NCBI GenBank assembly: GCA_949987565.1
Contig: OX465111.1
Coordinates: 13,754,276 to 13,818,275 of the forward strand
DNA from: Luidia sarsii
Taxonomy: Eukaryota > Echinodermata > Asteroidea > Paxillosida > Luidiidae
Direction of reading: 5' to 3'
Length of the DNA: 64,000 bases
Made by a program: the position numbers and the translations under genes. The notes beneath the pieces were generated by a model. That model was not told the origin of the DNA. It was given only the letters and a program-made list of their open reading frames with translations, and did no database searches. How positions within the stretch are numbered: the first letter of the stretch is position 1; every line of letters begins with the position of its first letter. Shown here piece by piece: positions 1 through 10,702 of this stretch.

Positions 1-611
1 AGTTACCAGCTCTTTTCATGGAGTTACCATGATGTGAGTTACCACCTCTTTTCAGAGCCACACTCCTCAAAAAATGAAGTGCTACATGGTGTCACCGCAA
101 ACCTTCCACTTAGTATTTCCACCATGCAAACCTGCAAAGTCTTATCTAGGGATTGGCAAAGAACCCAATGTTCTGCAGCACAGTGTTGTTTTTTTTGCTA
201 GGGCCGACTTCCTATTACAGGGCTCTGATTTCAGAAAAAAATGTACTAGACAACTGGTCTAGTAACGGAAGACTCTTACTGGACCTGAACTATTTCTACA
301 AGACCTGTGCCATAAATAAGAAAAAAAAACCACAAATTTTGCAAGCAGTGAAAGGAATACCATGAGAAAATGCTGTTTACTTGAACAGGTCAAAGTCAAA
401 GTTATGCATGTATTTGAGTGGCATTTTCTTCATGGTACAAGAAAAAACCCACTAGACAGCCGGTCCAGTGCAGTCACACTCGGCACTAGACTGATGCTGA
501 AATTACTAGACTCGGTCCGCAGTCTAGTGGATATTTCGAGCCCTGTATTAGAGAGATCACAGAAACAAGAGGTCCTCGTACCCGGCACTGACTGCAGCCC
601 CCCGGGGTCAC
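1..611. repeat. Dispersed-repeat fragments downstream of UHMK1 exon 3
   Basis: Positions 1-160 carry a family B repeat (GGTGTCACCGCAAACC, also seen near 2540, 14075, 28890, 37805, 46230 and 60590). Positions 460-550 carry a CTAGAC/GTCTAG-rich repeat whose partner sits at 47286-47352 in the opposite orientation. No UHMK1 exon was recognised here, so this is probably intron. Confidence 0.6.
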
Positions 612-3333
612 GTCCCCTTGCTCGTACAGCTTGATCCCGCTGAAGGCGCCAGCGGCGATGCAGCCCACGCTCCAGACGTCCACGGCCGAGGTGCAAGGCC
701 GGGGCTTGTCCGCCTGCTTGCGGCCCCTGGGTGCGTTGCTGTGCCGCAGGATGAAGGCGTTCCAGGTCTTGGCTTCCGGCGACTGGTAGCAGAAGCTCTG
801 TATCTGGCTGAAGTCCTGAGGGTAGGGTGGGCGAGAATGCGAGGAGATGGGTAGGGGGGGGGGGGTGAGGACTCGTCAGGCGAGGCAGGTGAGATAACGA
901 TCACTTCACGCTGGGAAGCCTGGTAGCAGCCTAGCAGGTGCACAAAGGTTAGGTCTGCCTATAATACACTGACAGGTCCATAGTGCACTCACTGAATAGG
1001 GTCACTGTATCTGCAAGTGCAACTAAGACTGTTAAATGTAAATGGGTGGCTTGGCCAACTATATTTAACTGAACCGAACTAAAATTGAATTGAATTAAAT
1101 TTTGCTAGGATCAAAAAGTCAGGCCCACTAAATTTTGAGATTTGCATTTTGGCAATTTTAGTCAGTAAGCAGTTTGCAACATTTTTGTATATCACTCTGA
1201 ATTAAATTGAATTGAATTGAATTAAACTGAATTAAATTAAATTGAATTGAATTTGTTCATTTTGTAATGTGACAAAGATGGAATTTGTTGTCCCTTTGTA
1301 CGGCAATCAAACAACAAACGTTCGGGTGTAAAGAATAAAAGCACAAGAACGACACACATATAAACAAATATTCAGGTGTCCTTCAACAATGCTCTCAGTC
1401 TGCTGTGGCCCTTTTTCCCTTACCTGGTGCCCTTCCTGGAAGCTGTGGCCGAAGTCGATGACCTTCCAGCAGCCCTCCTGGGCGCACCACATGAGGTTGG
1501 CCGGCTTCAGGTCGGCGTGCACCCAGCCCCGGGCGTGCACGTGCTGCAGGCACTTGAGGACGTCGGCCAGGAGCTGGCGCACCAGGTACAGGGACAGGCA
1601 GCCCTGCTGGCCGGCCAGGCCGCTGCCCCCGCCGCCACCTCCGCCAGGATCGCTGCCCGCCGCGTTCTTCAGGTGCAGCTCCTTCAGGTTGTGGTTCAGC
1701 AGCTCAAAGAAGAGGCATGGGTGGCCCTTGTGGGTGAAGCTGCCCAGGACCGAGGCTGCAAATGGCATTTGTAGCAATGGGGGGAGACTTTCAGACTGAT
1801 ATACCGGTGACTTTCTGTAAAACTGTGCATGGGCTTAGAAAGTTCTACATGTGACCAGCTCCACAAAAATGAATATTATGTGCCAAAATTGACAAATTTA
1901 CTTATATACTTAGCTGAATTGGTTACATTATAAGCTGTAATTTGGTGTAGGTTTGAACCCCATGGCATTTTGTATTCTGGAGATAAACCGATATTTGCAT
2001 ATTCATATTGTATAATCTTTCAGAGATACAGCCCTTTTATTGCTTTGAACATAACAAGTGGAAATTGAAATTTGCTAAAAAGAAACTCGCTTGACTGCCC
2101 CTAGCAACAGTTATGTTCCTGTGAAGGTATCTTTCTAAAAATGTCATGAAAGTATTTCTATGATAGAAGCCAATAAACCCCCCCCCCCCCAAAAAAAAAC
2201 CCCTACACCAAATTTACTATGTGAGTTTTGTTCATCCTCTACACATAGAACAGCCCTTTATGCATTATAGCATAGCACACCATTATACCCTATGTTAGAG
2301 TACGCACTACCCAAAATGTTCTTCTCTCGTACGTCAATCACAGCAGTCAAAATTGGCAGTTACTGAGGTAGGTGACTAGTTCTGGTTTAATCTCCCTCTG
2401 TGAGTGGGCATGGGGGTCTCATCACAGGGCACTCATTAATGACGTGCTCATGGGTTTGTTATGTTGTATTGCTGAAATGTTGAGTTATCAGCTCTTTTCA
2501 GAGCCATACTCCCTCTCTTAAGAGATTATGTACATGGTGTCACCAAATACCTCCTACTTGGTTTTTCCACCATGCAAACCTTCAAATATTATCTACATGC
2601 ACAATTGCACATGCTGAGAACAAGTACTCCATAAATACCTGGGGTGGATTTCACAAAGGCTTTTGATGTATCGTGATGCAACTCATGAATGATGGATGGA
2701 TGGCCCATCGTACATTGCAATAGGCTGTATGGTTTCACAGCATTGCTAACTGCTCTGCTACAGTAAGTTTAATGATATCGATCACTGGTATTTTTGTCTG
2801 CCTCAACCCAAACTAAAAAAGTGTGAAAAATCGTCAGCACTGTGAAAAGGCCTCATGGTTGATCTTAACTCTAAGGGATTTTTTCCAAACAAGGAAAACT
2901 GACTTAGACAAGTTAGAAAATTTAGACAAAATTGAAAATGGCAAAGAAAATCTAACTGTACAGAGAGGTCAGGCGTTGCGTACCAGCGCTCTTCACACCT
3001 GAGCTATAAATTCAGCCCTTAGATGGCGGCCTTCCCAACCAACTAGTCAACCAATCTTTGCCTGCTTGGCTTGGTCGCTCACGTACCAATGTGCCTGCTC
3101 ATGTAGACAGCGTCCAGGTTGTGGATCTCCTTGATGAAGACCAGCCGGTATTTCTCCTCGCGCCGGAAGGCCTTGATGGCCACCTGGGAGCCGCCCTCGT
3201 TGGAGGCGGCGTGGTAGACCTTGGCGCAGCGGCCCATGCCCCGGCAGCACACAATGCGCCAGCTCTGCCCCATGAAGTTCAGCACGTCGCCCTCGCTCAG
3301 GTCCAGGAACAGCTCCTGGGTGCTCTTCGCCAT
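612..3333 (-). CDS. UHMK1: UHMK1/KIS-like serine/threonine kinase, 5' three exons (partial)
   Basis: Three coding exons join in frame: 3331-3333 is the ATG, then exon 1 (3333-3087), exon 2 (1755-1424) and exon 3 (815-612), all with GT/AG borders. Exon 1 holds the nucleotide-binding lobe with a VAIKAF lysine motif. Exon 2 holds the catalytic loop WVHADLKPANLMW and the Mg-binding IDFGHSF. Exon 3 holds SPEA (APE-like) and TSAVDVWSVGCIAAG. The HAD in place of HRD, the DFG, and the TSAVD-W-SG-I-AG-SGIKL run match the UHMK1 (KIS, stathmin- and splicing-factor-binding) family as I know it. The second half, expected to carry the C-terminal UHM/RRM domain, is not in the window and should lie to the left. 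A run of seven glycines interrupts the region between the two lobes in exon 2. Family call is confident; whether it is the orthologue or a paralogue needs a tree. Confidence 0.9.
1098..1190 (+). repeat. Family A (PLE-tail) repeat copy
   Basis: It shows TGCTAGGATCAAAAAGTCAGG followed by the typical tail that ends GTCAGTAAGCAGTTTGCAAC and TTTTTGTATATCAC. The same string closes the decayed Penelope-like element at 23.0 kb. It lies in a UHMK1 intron. A GAATT/AAATT short repeat follows at 1198-1254. Confidence 0.75.
1424..1755 (-). CDS. UHMK1: UHMK1-like exon 2: catalytic loop and DFG
   Basis: This 332-nt exon joins exon 1 in phase 1 (codon G|CC) and ends in phase 0 before GTAAGG. It encodes the hinge (LFFELLNHNL), a glycine run, the catalytic HADLKPANL with Asp and Lys present, and the IDFG metal-binding motif. 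The kinase is therefore probably active despite lacking the HRD arginine. Confidence 0.9.
2290..2470 (-). mobile_element. Non-LTR retrotransposon 3' fragment (CPCG-type ORF2 end)
   Basis: This stretch is a diverged second copy of 58955-59145. Shared landmarks are GTGAGTGGGCATGGGGGTCT, CATCACAGGGCA and GTGCTCATGGGTTTG. In the better copy the minus strand encodes the C-terminal zinc-knuckle-like end of a reverse-transcriptase ORF. Here the reading frame is broken. It lies in the first UHMK1 intron. Confidence 0.6.
2640..2800. mobile_element. Foldback MITE, degenerate (GGATTTCACAAA type)
   Basis: It begins GGTGGATTTCACAAAGGC and contains ATGGCCCATCGTA, as in the better preserved foldback at 57663-57811. 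Only the left terminus is clear. Confidence 0.45.
2990..3062 (-). repeat. tRNA-like SINE fragment (family C)
   Basis: The complement reads as a decayed tRNA-like head (GAGCTATAAATTCAGCCC, CTTAGATGGCGGCCTTCCC). It is the same SINE seen intact at 25262-25400 and at 28530, 30640 and 18020. It ends about 25 bp before the exon 1 donor of the kinase gene. Confidence 0.6.
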
Positions 3334-5773
3334 GGTCTGGTCCGGCTAGACTGGGTTGGGGTTTTTTTCTTCTTCTTTTCTCTCTGCCGTGCATTTACAT
3401 GGCTGACGGGCCCTGGCATCACGAGACAACAATGAGAGGGGATCACTTTGCAACTGACTACAAAAAAGGTCCTTACCTTAGTACTATATAGTAGGTCTAT
3501 GGTCACAGCCATTGTATGATTGTGTGACAAACCGTCATTGCCTATGAGGTCTATGACAAGCTTCTACGTTTCCAAAACTTTGAGAAAGGTCCTGCTAGGA
3601 TCGAAGCATCGAAACAAAAGTTTCTTTAAGTTCCTAGGTCATTTTAAATGATCGATCAATTATGGGACACAGACAAAATTTCTGGAAAGAAATTTGAAAC
3701 CCACGACTCCCTAAAATAAGGGATTAGAAAATAAATAATTTTTTGGAAACAGGGCTCCATTGGTAGAAAAACTTTTTAAAAAATTGCTCCTCTCCATTCA
3801 GGGAGATTTAGGGAAGTGAATCAAGTATCTATGAACCACATTGGGCATTTCTTTTTTCTTTGCACAGAAATTGGCAAAATTTGCACACCCCCCCAATAAT
3901 GGCAATAGCAAAATATTTGGACCAAATGTAAGCAGATAGTGAGATACAGTACTACACTTTCTTAATTATTGAGCACCTCCCTGATTATATGCAATTAAGG
4001 TAAATTCTTCTCTAATTAGTAATTATTATATTTATAATTCATAAATTTCTAGTTTATGGAGAACCACAAATTAAACGGGAATTCAAAGGCTACCCAAAGT
4101 CATTCACGTAAACATTCAAAGTGATTCATCGGCAACTAAAACCAATACTCCAAGAGGGTGCAAAGTGGCTAGACAGAGTATCTGGGCCTTGACTGGGCCT
4201 TGAAGTATTTTAATTTATCACTATATCATTGTCGGACTTCAGAGCCAGAGGTCTAGTTTTCCAAGTTCAGAGCAAAAATGCACAAGGATGATGAAATTGT
4301 AATAAGCAAATTAAGCTCCAGTGTATGGCCTACCAAATAGTCAAATAAGAATCAGCACAGCTTGTTAGTTTCGAGTCAACTCGGACCCAAGTCAACATGT
4401 GGTTGATAATCCTGGCTTAAGGCCAAATGGAAAAAAACAAGCCCAATTGAATCTAAGTTACTCGGGCTGAGTTCAGTTCAATAAGACTCCCCTGTTAAAG
4501 TACTGAGCACGCACTAGTTATTAAAGTTTCATTTTCTACAAAATGCATCCACCTCCTGTCAAGAACATTAGCGCAACACAAAGCTGCATTCCTCACCTAA
4601 TTCTAGTCCGCTCACAATAATCAAGTTAGAATTTCGGAGCGAAAAACATAATGAATCCGTCGCCAGGACTCAACCGCCCGAACAGCTGAAACATTGGTGC
4701 GCCAGAATAGTAGCCTGACCTGACATGACCAAGAGAGGGCGCACTTGTCGATAGACGGTCTCTCGTTTTCATAATTATTTTTCACATCCCATTTTATTAC
4801 GGAGAACGAGATCTGCGACACGGACATCATCGAGTAAAACAGAAGGTATTTCCCCTCTGATATTCGAGTTTCTCAGATCCCGAGACTATTTAGCTTATAA
4901 GAGATGTCGAAGTCACTTTCCGAAGGGAAATATTTGTGGATGTTTTTATCAAAAATTGCTCTGCATTCTGCTTACAATTTTATGTAATCATGCCATGCAA
5001 TGCCAGTGTAATGCATTATGGAATACAATTATGCAACACGATCTCCACTACTACTCTACTACGTACTACTACTAGTATTGTACTGAGTACTACAGTACAG
5101 TTCAAGTTCACTACCACCAGGACTAGCCATGGTCCAAAATCTTGCTGTGATTTAACTCTCAGCACTTAGCACATGTATGTTTATGTAGTCGATTAGGTCA
5201 TAGAGCAAGGAAAGGTACAGCATGGTTGGTGAGGGGGGGGGGTTCATAATAATAATTAATTTGGCAGGGTAAACTAATGCGAGATTAGTAATACTAATAC
5301 TAATAGTAGTAGGTTTATGGTTTCTGCTGCTAGCAGCCTAGTGCTACTGCTACTACTGCTAGTAAAGTAGTGTTTCACAAACCAACTCGGGAAAACGTCT
5401 GTGATTACTTTACTAGTTTTAGCCATGGTTTAAGTTAACTTACATCCTGTACTACTCACTTCATGTACTAGTACTACTGTACTTGTCAAAGTAGATCTGA
5501 GTTACCCAAATTCAAAACAGGTTTTGTCTAGATATTGATATTGAGCAGGTTATTTTACTTTTAGTCATATGCATTAGAATTAAAGAAACTTTAATAATAA
5601 TAATTAATATGTTCAGTCGTGCAAGTTGCATTTTCAAAAGCTAGATCTTGTGATATTTTGTTGAGGACTTACAAATGCTATGATTACTAAGAAATACCTT
5701 TTGTCCCAATACTAGTGATATGCAACGATGAGCGAGTCCCGTCTGACTGGTGGCTATAGAAATGCTTCGCACA
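3334..5773. other. Divergent intergenic region between UHMK1-like and ISCA1
   Basis: The two genes are transcribed away from each other across 2.4 kb. The DNA is AT-rich, with a family A core at 3580-3610 and a patch of imperfect TACTAC/AGTAGT trinucleotide repeats at 5040-5480. No reading frame looks coding. Promoters of both genes should lie here, but no TATA box or binding site can be assigned. Confidence 0.5.
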
Positions 5774-7416
5774 ATGTCTACTGCTGCAGGTAGCCTTGGC
5801 CGGGCCACTGTCAGGGCTGTGCAGGGCCGCAAGCGCCTCATACCACAGAAGGCGGCATTGGTGCTGGTGAGTTCGCCCCCCGTGCACGACCCCTTGAGGG
5901 CACCAGACTGCTTTTCTGTCCCCAATTTGAGATTTGGGCCTTTTTTCCCGAAACCCGGCTTAGGCTTCGGCTCCGTCTTTGTCGTTGTTATCAAAAAGCT
6001 GAAATCACAAGTTGGAGTTTAATGTTGAAGTTGAAGTTTTGGATTCTTTAAAATGCAGTATAAGTTATATAACATAAAAAAACACCCCATTTTTCCATGC
6101 CTTGTACTTTAAAAATTGATCAAAGAAATAGAGACAAAGCCTGAGCTTAAGGTTGTGTCCGAAACAGGCTTCCTAAGCTATCGCTAGGGCTATTGTCTTT
6201 GCATCTCCGTGTATTTCCAATAGGGGGAAGACCTAGACCTAGCTCTAGACGCCCGTTTTGGTAACGGTCTAAGCCAGGTTTTAGAAAAAGGGCCATAAAT
6301 GCACAATTTAACATTGCCTCCGTCCTTTCGGCAATCAGACAAAGGCAGCGGTGGACAAGATCCAGTCTCTCCTGCATCAGAAGCCGGAGGTCATCGGGCT
6401 GCGGGTCGGGGTCAAGACCAGGGGCTGCAACGGCCTGACCTACACCCTGGACTATGCCACGGAGAAGGGGAAGTTTGACGAGCAGGTGACCCAAGATGGT
6501 AAAGGCATTTAGGAAGAGGGAAGAGGGGTTGGCCAGGCTAGGGGAAGAGAATTCATACACATGTAGGTTACCATCAAGGTTTGCATGGGCGATTCACATT
6601 CAAAGAGGTTTGCTGTGACATAATTGCATTATCTTTCCTACAAGAATGAATCCCTGTAAAGCCAGTAATTGAGCATTATGGACAGTATATGCTGTGCTTG
6701 TTCTAGGAAGACTGCTGCATGCATTGAGTTAGCACCAGGGCACTAATTTGGAAAGAGAGAAACCTTGAGTGATCTTGTGTGGGAAATCAACTTTAATATC
6801 AAATGTCACCCAGACATAAAGTAGGAAGATCGTAGTATGCCTGTTGTGATTCAGTGGAATGGGCTGTGCCTATGGAAAGTGACGTACTGTGGGTTTCAAA
6901 GCTTGAGAATTTCAAAGCTTGATAATGCAACCGATAGAATGGCAAAAGCTATTGGAATCAAGTTCAGAATGGTGTAATGTCAATGCAGTTTTTGAAAGGG
7001 AGATTCAAAGTCATTCTTGATGATTTGAAAAACAAGACAATGTTCAATATTCTGTAGTTTCCAATCCAGCATATTCTTTCTCAGAGGTTAAAAAAAACTC
7101 TCGGCTTTTGAGAAAGTTCCTGCAAAGATTATAATTTTAACTTTTTAAGAAAATGAACCTCGCACATCATTGTGGCAAGCGAAGCAGTGAGCAATGTGTT
7201 CTGTAGTGCTTTTAACTAATTTTGGTGTTTGGATTCCCTCCCCCTCCCTCCTTTTTTTCCATGTCAGGCGTGAGTGTCTTCATCGACTCCAAGGCCCAGC
7301 TGACTCTGCTGGGCACGGAGATGGACTACATGTCTTCCACGCTCAGCAGCGAGTTCATCTTCAACAACCCCAACATCAAGGGAACCTGTGGCTGCGGGGA
7401 AAGCTTCAATGTCTAA
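5774..7416 (+). CDS. ISCA1: ISCA1, mitochondrial A-type iron-sulfur cluster assembly protein
   Basis: Three exons (5774-5866, 6339-6498, 7268-7416) join in frame to give 133 residues, close to the usual ~129 for ISCA1. The protein helps mature mitochondrial 4Fe-4S proteins, working with ISCA2 and IBA57. The three expected cysteines are present: one in TRGCNGL (exon 2) and two in GTCGCGESF near the C-terminus. The core KAQLTLLGTEMDY and FNNPNIKGTCGCG are almost invariant in animals. The N-terminus is basic and hydroxylated, as expected of a mitochondrial presequence. An in-frame ATG four codons upstream (5762) gives a slightly longer form; I chose 5774 because SxxLxRATVRAV then lines up with the start of the known protein. 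Splice borders are CTG|GTGAGT, CAG|AC, GATG|GTAAAG and CAG|GC. Identification is very secure. Confidence 0.96.
5930..6300. mobile_element. Foldback MITE remnants (GGCTTAGGC family G) in ISCA1 intron 1
   Basis: The segment starts CCGAAACCCGGCTTAGGCTTCGG and shows AAAGCCTGAGCTTAAGG at 6137 and GGTTTTAGAAAAAGGGCC at 6279. These are the terminal and subterminal motifs of the better preserved copy at 30366-30622. The element stops about 40 bp before exon 2. Confidence 0.5.
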
Positions 7417-7878
7417 TGGGCGCTTGGATAATGGTTGGCGCTCCGTTGGGCCCAAGTCAGAGGGGCCAGACAGGACTGGATGCCCATCCGTTGGAGACAG
7501 CGCCCTCGCTAGACCATTTTGGAACAGTTTCAAATCTGTGTACATAAACTTAATACCCCTGATCCTGAATTAGAAGCGGCTACAGTTTCTGCAACAAAGG
7601 AGCAGTGTGTCTATAGCTAGCTACATGCACTGAAGCAGTGGCTGTATTTGAGAAAATCCACCAGCCGCAGCCATAGTGACCTACACATGGTCTTGAGATG
7701 ATTTGGAAATGCCAGGATCTATTCACACATGAGGAACGCCGATGGATTTAAAACCGATGGATTCAACACTGGAAATGGCCACAAACGTCCTGCACATACA
7801 TTTGCCACAAGTTCTTTTCTAGGGATAGTAGATATATATGTACTACATGTATATAAAGCTTCAAACCCATTACATATA

Positions 7879-8056
7879 CAGTGGAACGTCGCTTTACCAA
7901 ATGCCGATTTTCCGATCATTGGACTATAATGAACATGCTCTTTGGCTACTGATTTGACATCTGTGGATATGCGGCCGCAACTGCTATAACGAACGACCAC
8001 TTATACCGAACAATTTTCATTGATCCCGGGATGTTGGTTATAGTGACTTTCCACTG
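7879..8056. mobile_element. Pogo-like MITE with TA target duplication
   Basis: The 178-bp element begins CAGTGGAACGTCGCTTTACC and ends with the near inverse GGTTATAGTGACTTTCCACTG. TA flanks both sides. Short inverted ends starting CAGTGGAAC with a TA duplication fit pogo/Tigger-type elements of the Tc1-mariner group. There is no transposase frame, so it is non-autonomous. Confidence 0.75.
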
Positions 8057-8421
8057 TATGCAAAATGAACGACATCTGCAAATGGGGTTATGGGGGATAA
8101 AAATTACCTTTGTAGAAATATATAACAATCATAATTTAAATTTTCATTCATTTCAGTGGGTGATAGCCTTTCAAAACTTTCTCTCTTTGATTCTCACAGT
8201 CTTTACAATAATGTTTGAAGAGGAGTTTATTATATGTGGTCAACAGGGTCAACTGACCAAACACACGCCATGAACGTGTACAAGTTAACCTCGGTGTTTC
8301 ATCAGCATTAACACACGCACAAACTATGGTATCCAGTAACCATTATCAGTATCTTTTCTCTATGTCCAAGGCACAATTGTATGATAAACTGCGATGTGAT
8401 TTGCCCGGGCTCGTTTGCCAA

Positions 8422-8560
8422 TACAGTGGAACGTTGCTATAACAAATGCCAATTTACCGAATATTCGGCTATAAAAACATGTCCTTTGGCTCCTGATGTA
8501 ATGTATACATCCATGGATATGCGGTGGCAACTGATGAATGATTTAAATTTAGTATTCGTA
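8422..8560. mobile_element. Partial second copy of the pogo-like MITE
   Basis: It opens ACAGTGGAACGTTGCTATAAC and keeps the internal TTTGGCTCCTGAT and GGATATGCGGTGGCAACTG of the copy at 7879. The right terminus is lost. A third left end lies at 56882. Confidence 0.6.
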
Positions 8561-9104
8561 AGTGAACAACAAGCCAGGAGAATAGCCTTTAAGGTTTCCA
8601 ACAATTTATTTTTAAGGTGCTGAAACTTTGAAAAACTGCACAATTCTTTGAAAACACATTGAATATCTTCTGTTTAGAAAAAAATATATACTGTATGAAA
8701 TTATCAACACATTTAAGCACTTAAGTGTTAACACTTGTGAGGGGAATCTGACAGATTGGCTCTTGGGCTCCAAACTGGTTGATGTAAAAGTCTACGAAGC
8801 GGAGGGTTCTGTAGTGACTGGCTTATCTTATTAATAGCTTTCTCGGAAAGTCTCGTCAAATAAATCTAACTGGTGGTGTGCATTGGTTCCTGTGTATTAT
8901 AGCAAATCAAATGGATAAATTATACGAGTGAAAGGATTGTTCAAAATGAGTATTAAAAGTTTATCATTGGACGTTGGTTCTTGATGTTGCTGTAAGTGTC
9001 AGGTTTTATGTAGGCATGGAGGCTTCCTTCCTCTATGTCAGTTTTCTGACCAAGACCAATCTATAGAGCTCTGCCTACTGATAACCTGACCTAGTGAAAC
9101 AAAC

Positions 9105-9435
9105 CACCATGTGCATGTACATGCACATATACATCATGTACAGCTACATGTACATGAACGTATGTGCTAGCGTGTGTGCTTGTACATGTGAAGTATATGT
9201 AGATGTACATGCGGATGTACATGTACACGTACATGTGGATATACGTGTACATGCACTGTAGTGAGACTGTACATGTGCTGCACCAGCAATCTACATGCAG
9301 AGTGATACAACTTTCACATGTACTCTACATGTGTGTGCTTCTACATGTAGTTGTACATGTGCTGAACATGTACACCCACACGCACATGTACACCCCCACC
9401 AGCAATGATGTACAGCACATGTGTATCATACCATG
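9105..9435. repeat. ACATGTAC-type short repeat
   Basis: Alternating purine-pyrimidine sequence dominated by TACATG/CATGTA, with interruptions. An apparent frame across it is an artefact of the repeat. The 8.9-9.9 kb stretch shows nothing else, apart from a TTTATT at 9471 that could be the complement of a poly(A) signal for the minus-strand gene. Confidence 0.7.
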
Positions 9436-9954
9436 CAATGATAATGGGGCTATTTGTTTTTTAATGTACATTTATTATTACCCCTAACTTGCCCAACGTG
9501 TAAGGCACATGAACCATTTCCATCCCTGTCAATAAATCTTGCACACTCTCTCCCTTTCGTTCCTAATGCATCACAAATATGCTGCAAAAGGTAAATTGCA
9601 TAAAACATGAAAGACACCATTAGTACAATATACAACCAAATAAATCATCTACAGTCTTCAAAATTGTGTTTGCATTTTTGTACAACACATTAACAATAGG
9701 TGAGTTATGTCATCAATGAATGCATATACATGTAGGTGGATATGGAATACAGACTAGGCGAAATATAGAGATTTCTATAAAATACAAACACTTCAAAATA
9801 GCAAAATAGAATAAACTAGATTCTCTATATGTTGTCAATTTCAGCAATTAGTCCACAATGAAAAGTACATGGACTGCAATTAGTGTATTTAGGAAATACA
9901 CTCATGAAGAAGTGAGTTGATTACATACTATATACATGTAAGGCTATCTACATG

Positions 9955-10440
9955 TATAGCCAGCCTCTGTGGCCATTCTATGGCCACCCTCTGTGGCCAT
10001 CTACGGTCATCCATCGGTGGCTATTTTCTATGGGCATTTTCTATGAACATCCTTTATGGTCATTATATGGCTATCATCTATGTTCATTTTCTGTGGCCAT
10101 ATTCTATGACAATATTCTATGGCAGTCTTCTCAGGCCATCTCTATGGCCATATATGACAATCTTCTATGGCCATCCTCCATGTACCGGTACTCATCTGTT
10201 CTTCTGTGGCCATCTTCTATGGCAATATCATATGACAATCCTCTATGGCCATCCTCCATGTACCTATCTGTTCTTCTGAGGCCATCTTCTATGGCAATAT
10301 TATATGACAATCTTCTATGGCCATCCTCCATGTACTCATCTGTTCTGTGGCCATCTTCTATGGCAATATCATATGACAATCGTCTATGGCCATCCTCCAT
10401 GTACCTATCTGTTCTTCTGTGGCCATCTTCTATAGCCAGA
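9955..10440. repeat. Minisatellite, ~70-78 bp unit built from GGCCATCnTCTATGG
   Basis: CCATCCTCCATGTAC recurs near 10173, 10251, 10323 and 10392, giving a higher-order unit of about 70-78 bp. The unit is made of shorter TATGGCCATC blocks. Both strands are open through the array, which is expected from repetition and is not coding evidence. Confidence 0.85.
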
Positions 10441-10702
10441 GAATACAAGTATGCATCCATCCTTGATGCATTCAAACTCACCTGCCTCTGTACATCTGTG
10501 TAAAATGAATTAGTTTTCTTCCGAGGGTTCCATCAACGAATACTCGCAGCTCAGGCCAAAAGCACTGGCAGCATGCTGTTGTGGGGAGTATATAAGGCCC
10601 GCTGCACCATCCCCCCCCCCACATTATAGTCAAATAGAATACTGGAGGGGGAGGATGGGGGGCCTGTGATCCAGACGAGACGCCAACTGGTCGAGGGACG
10701 CA

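Larger units (their letters stand above)
7417..8870 (+). other. Probable ISCA1 3' UTR / downstream region
   Basis: No coding frame follows the stop. The clearest AATAAA signal is at 8859-8864. If it is used, the 3' UTR is about 1.4 kb and includes the pogo-like MITE at 7879-8056. A nearer cleavage site cannot be excluded. Confidence 0.4.
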
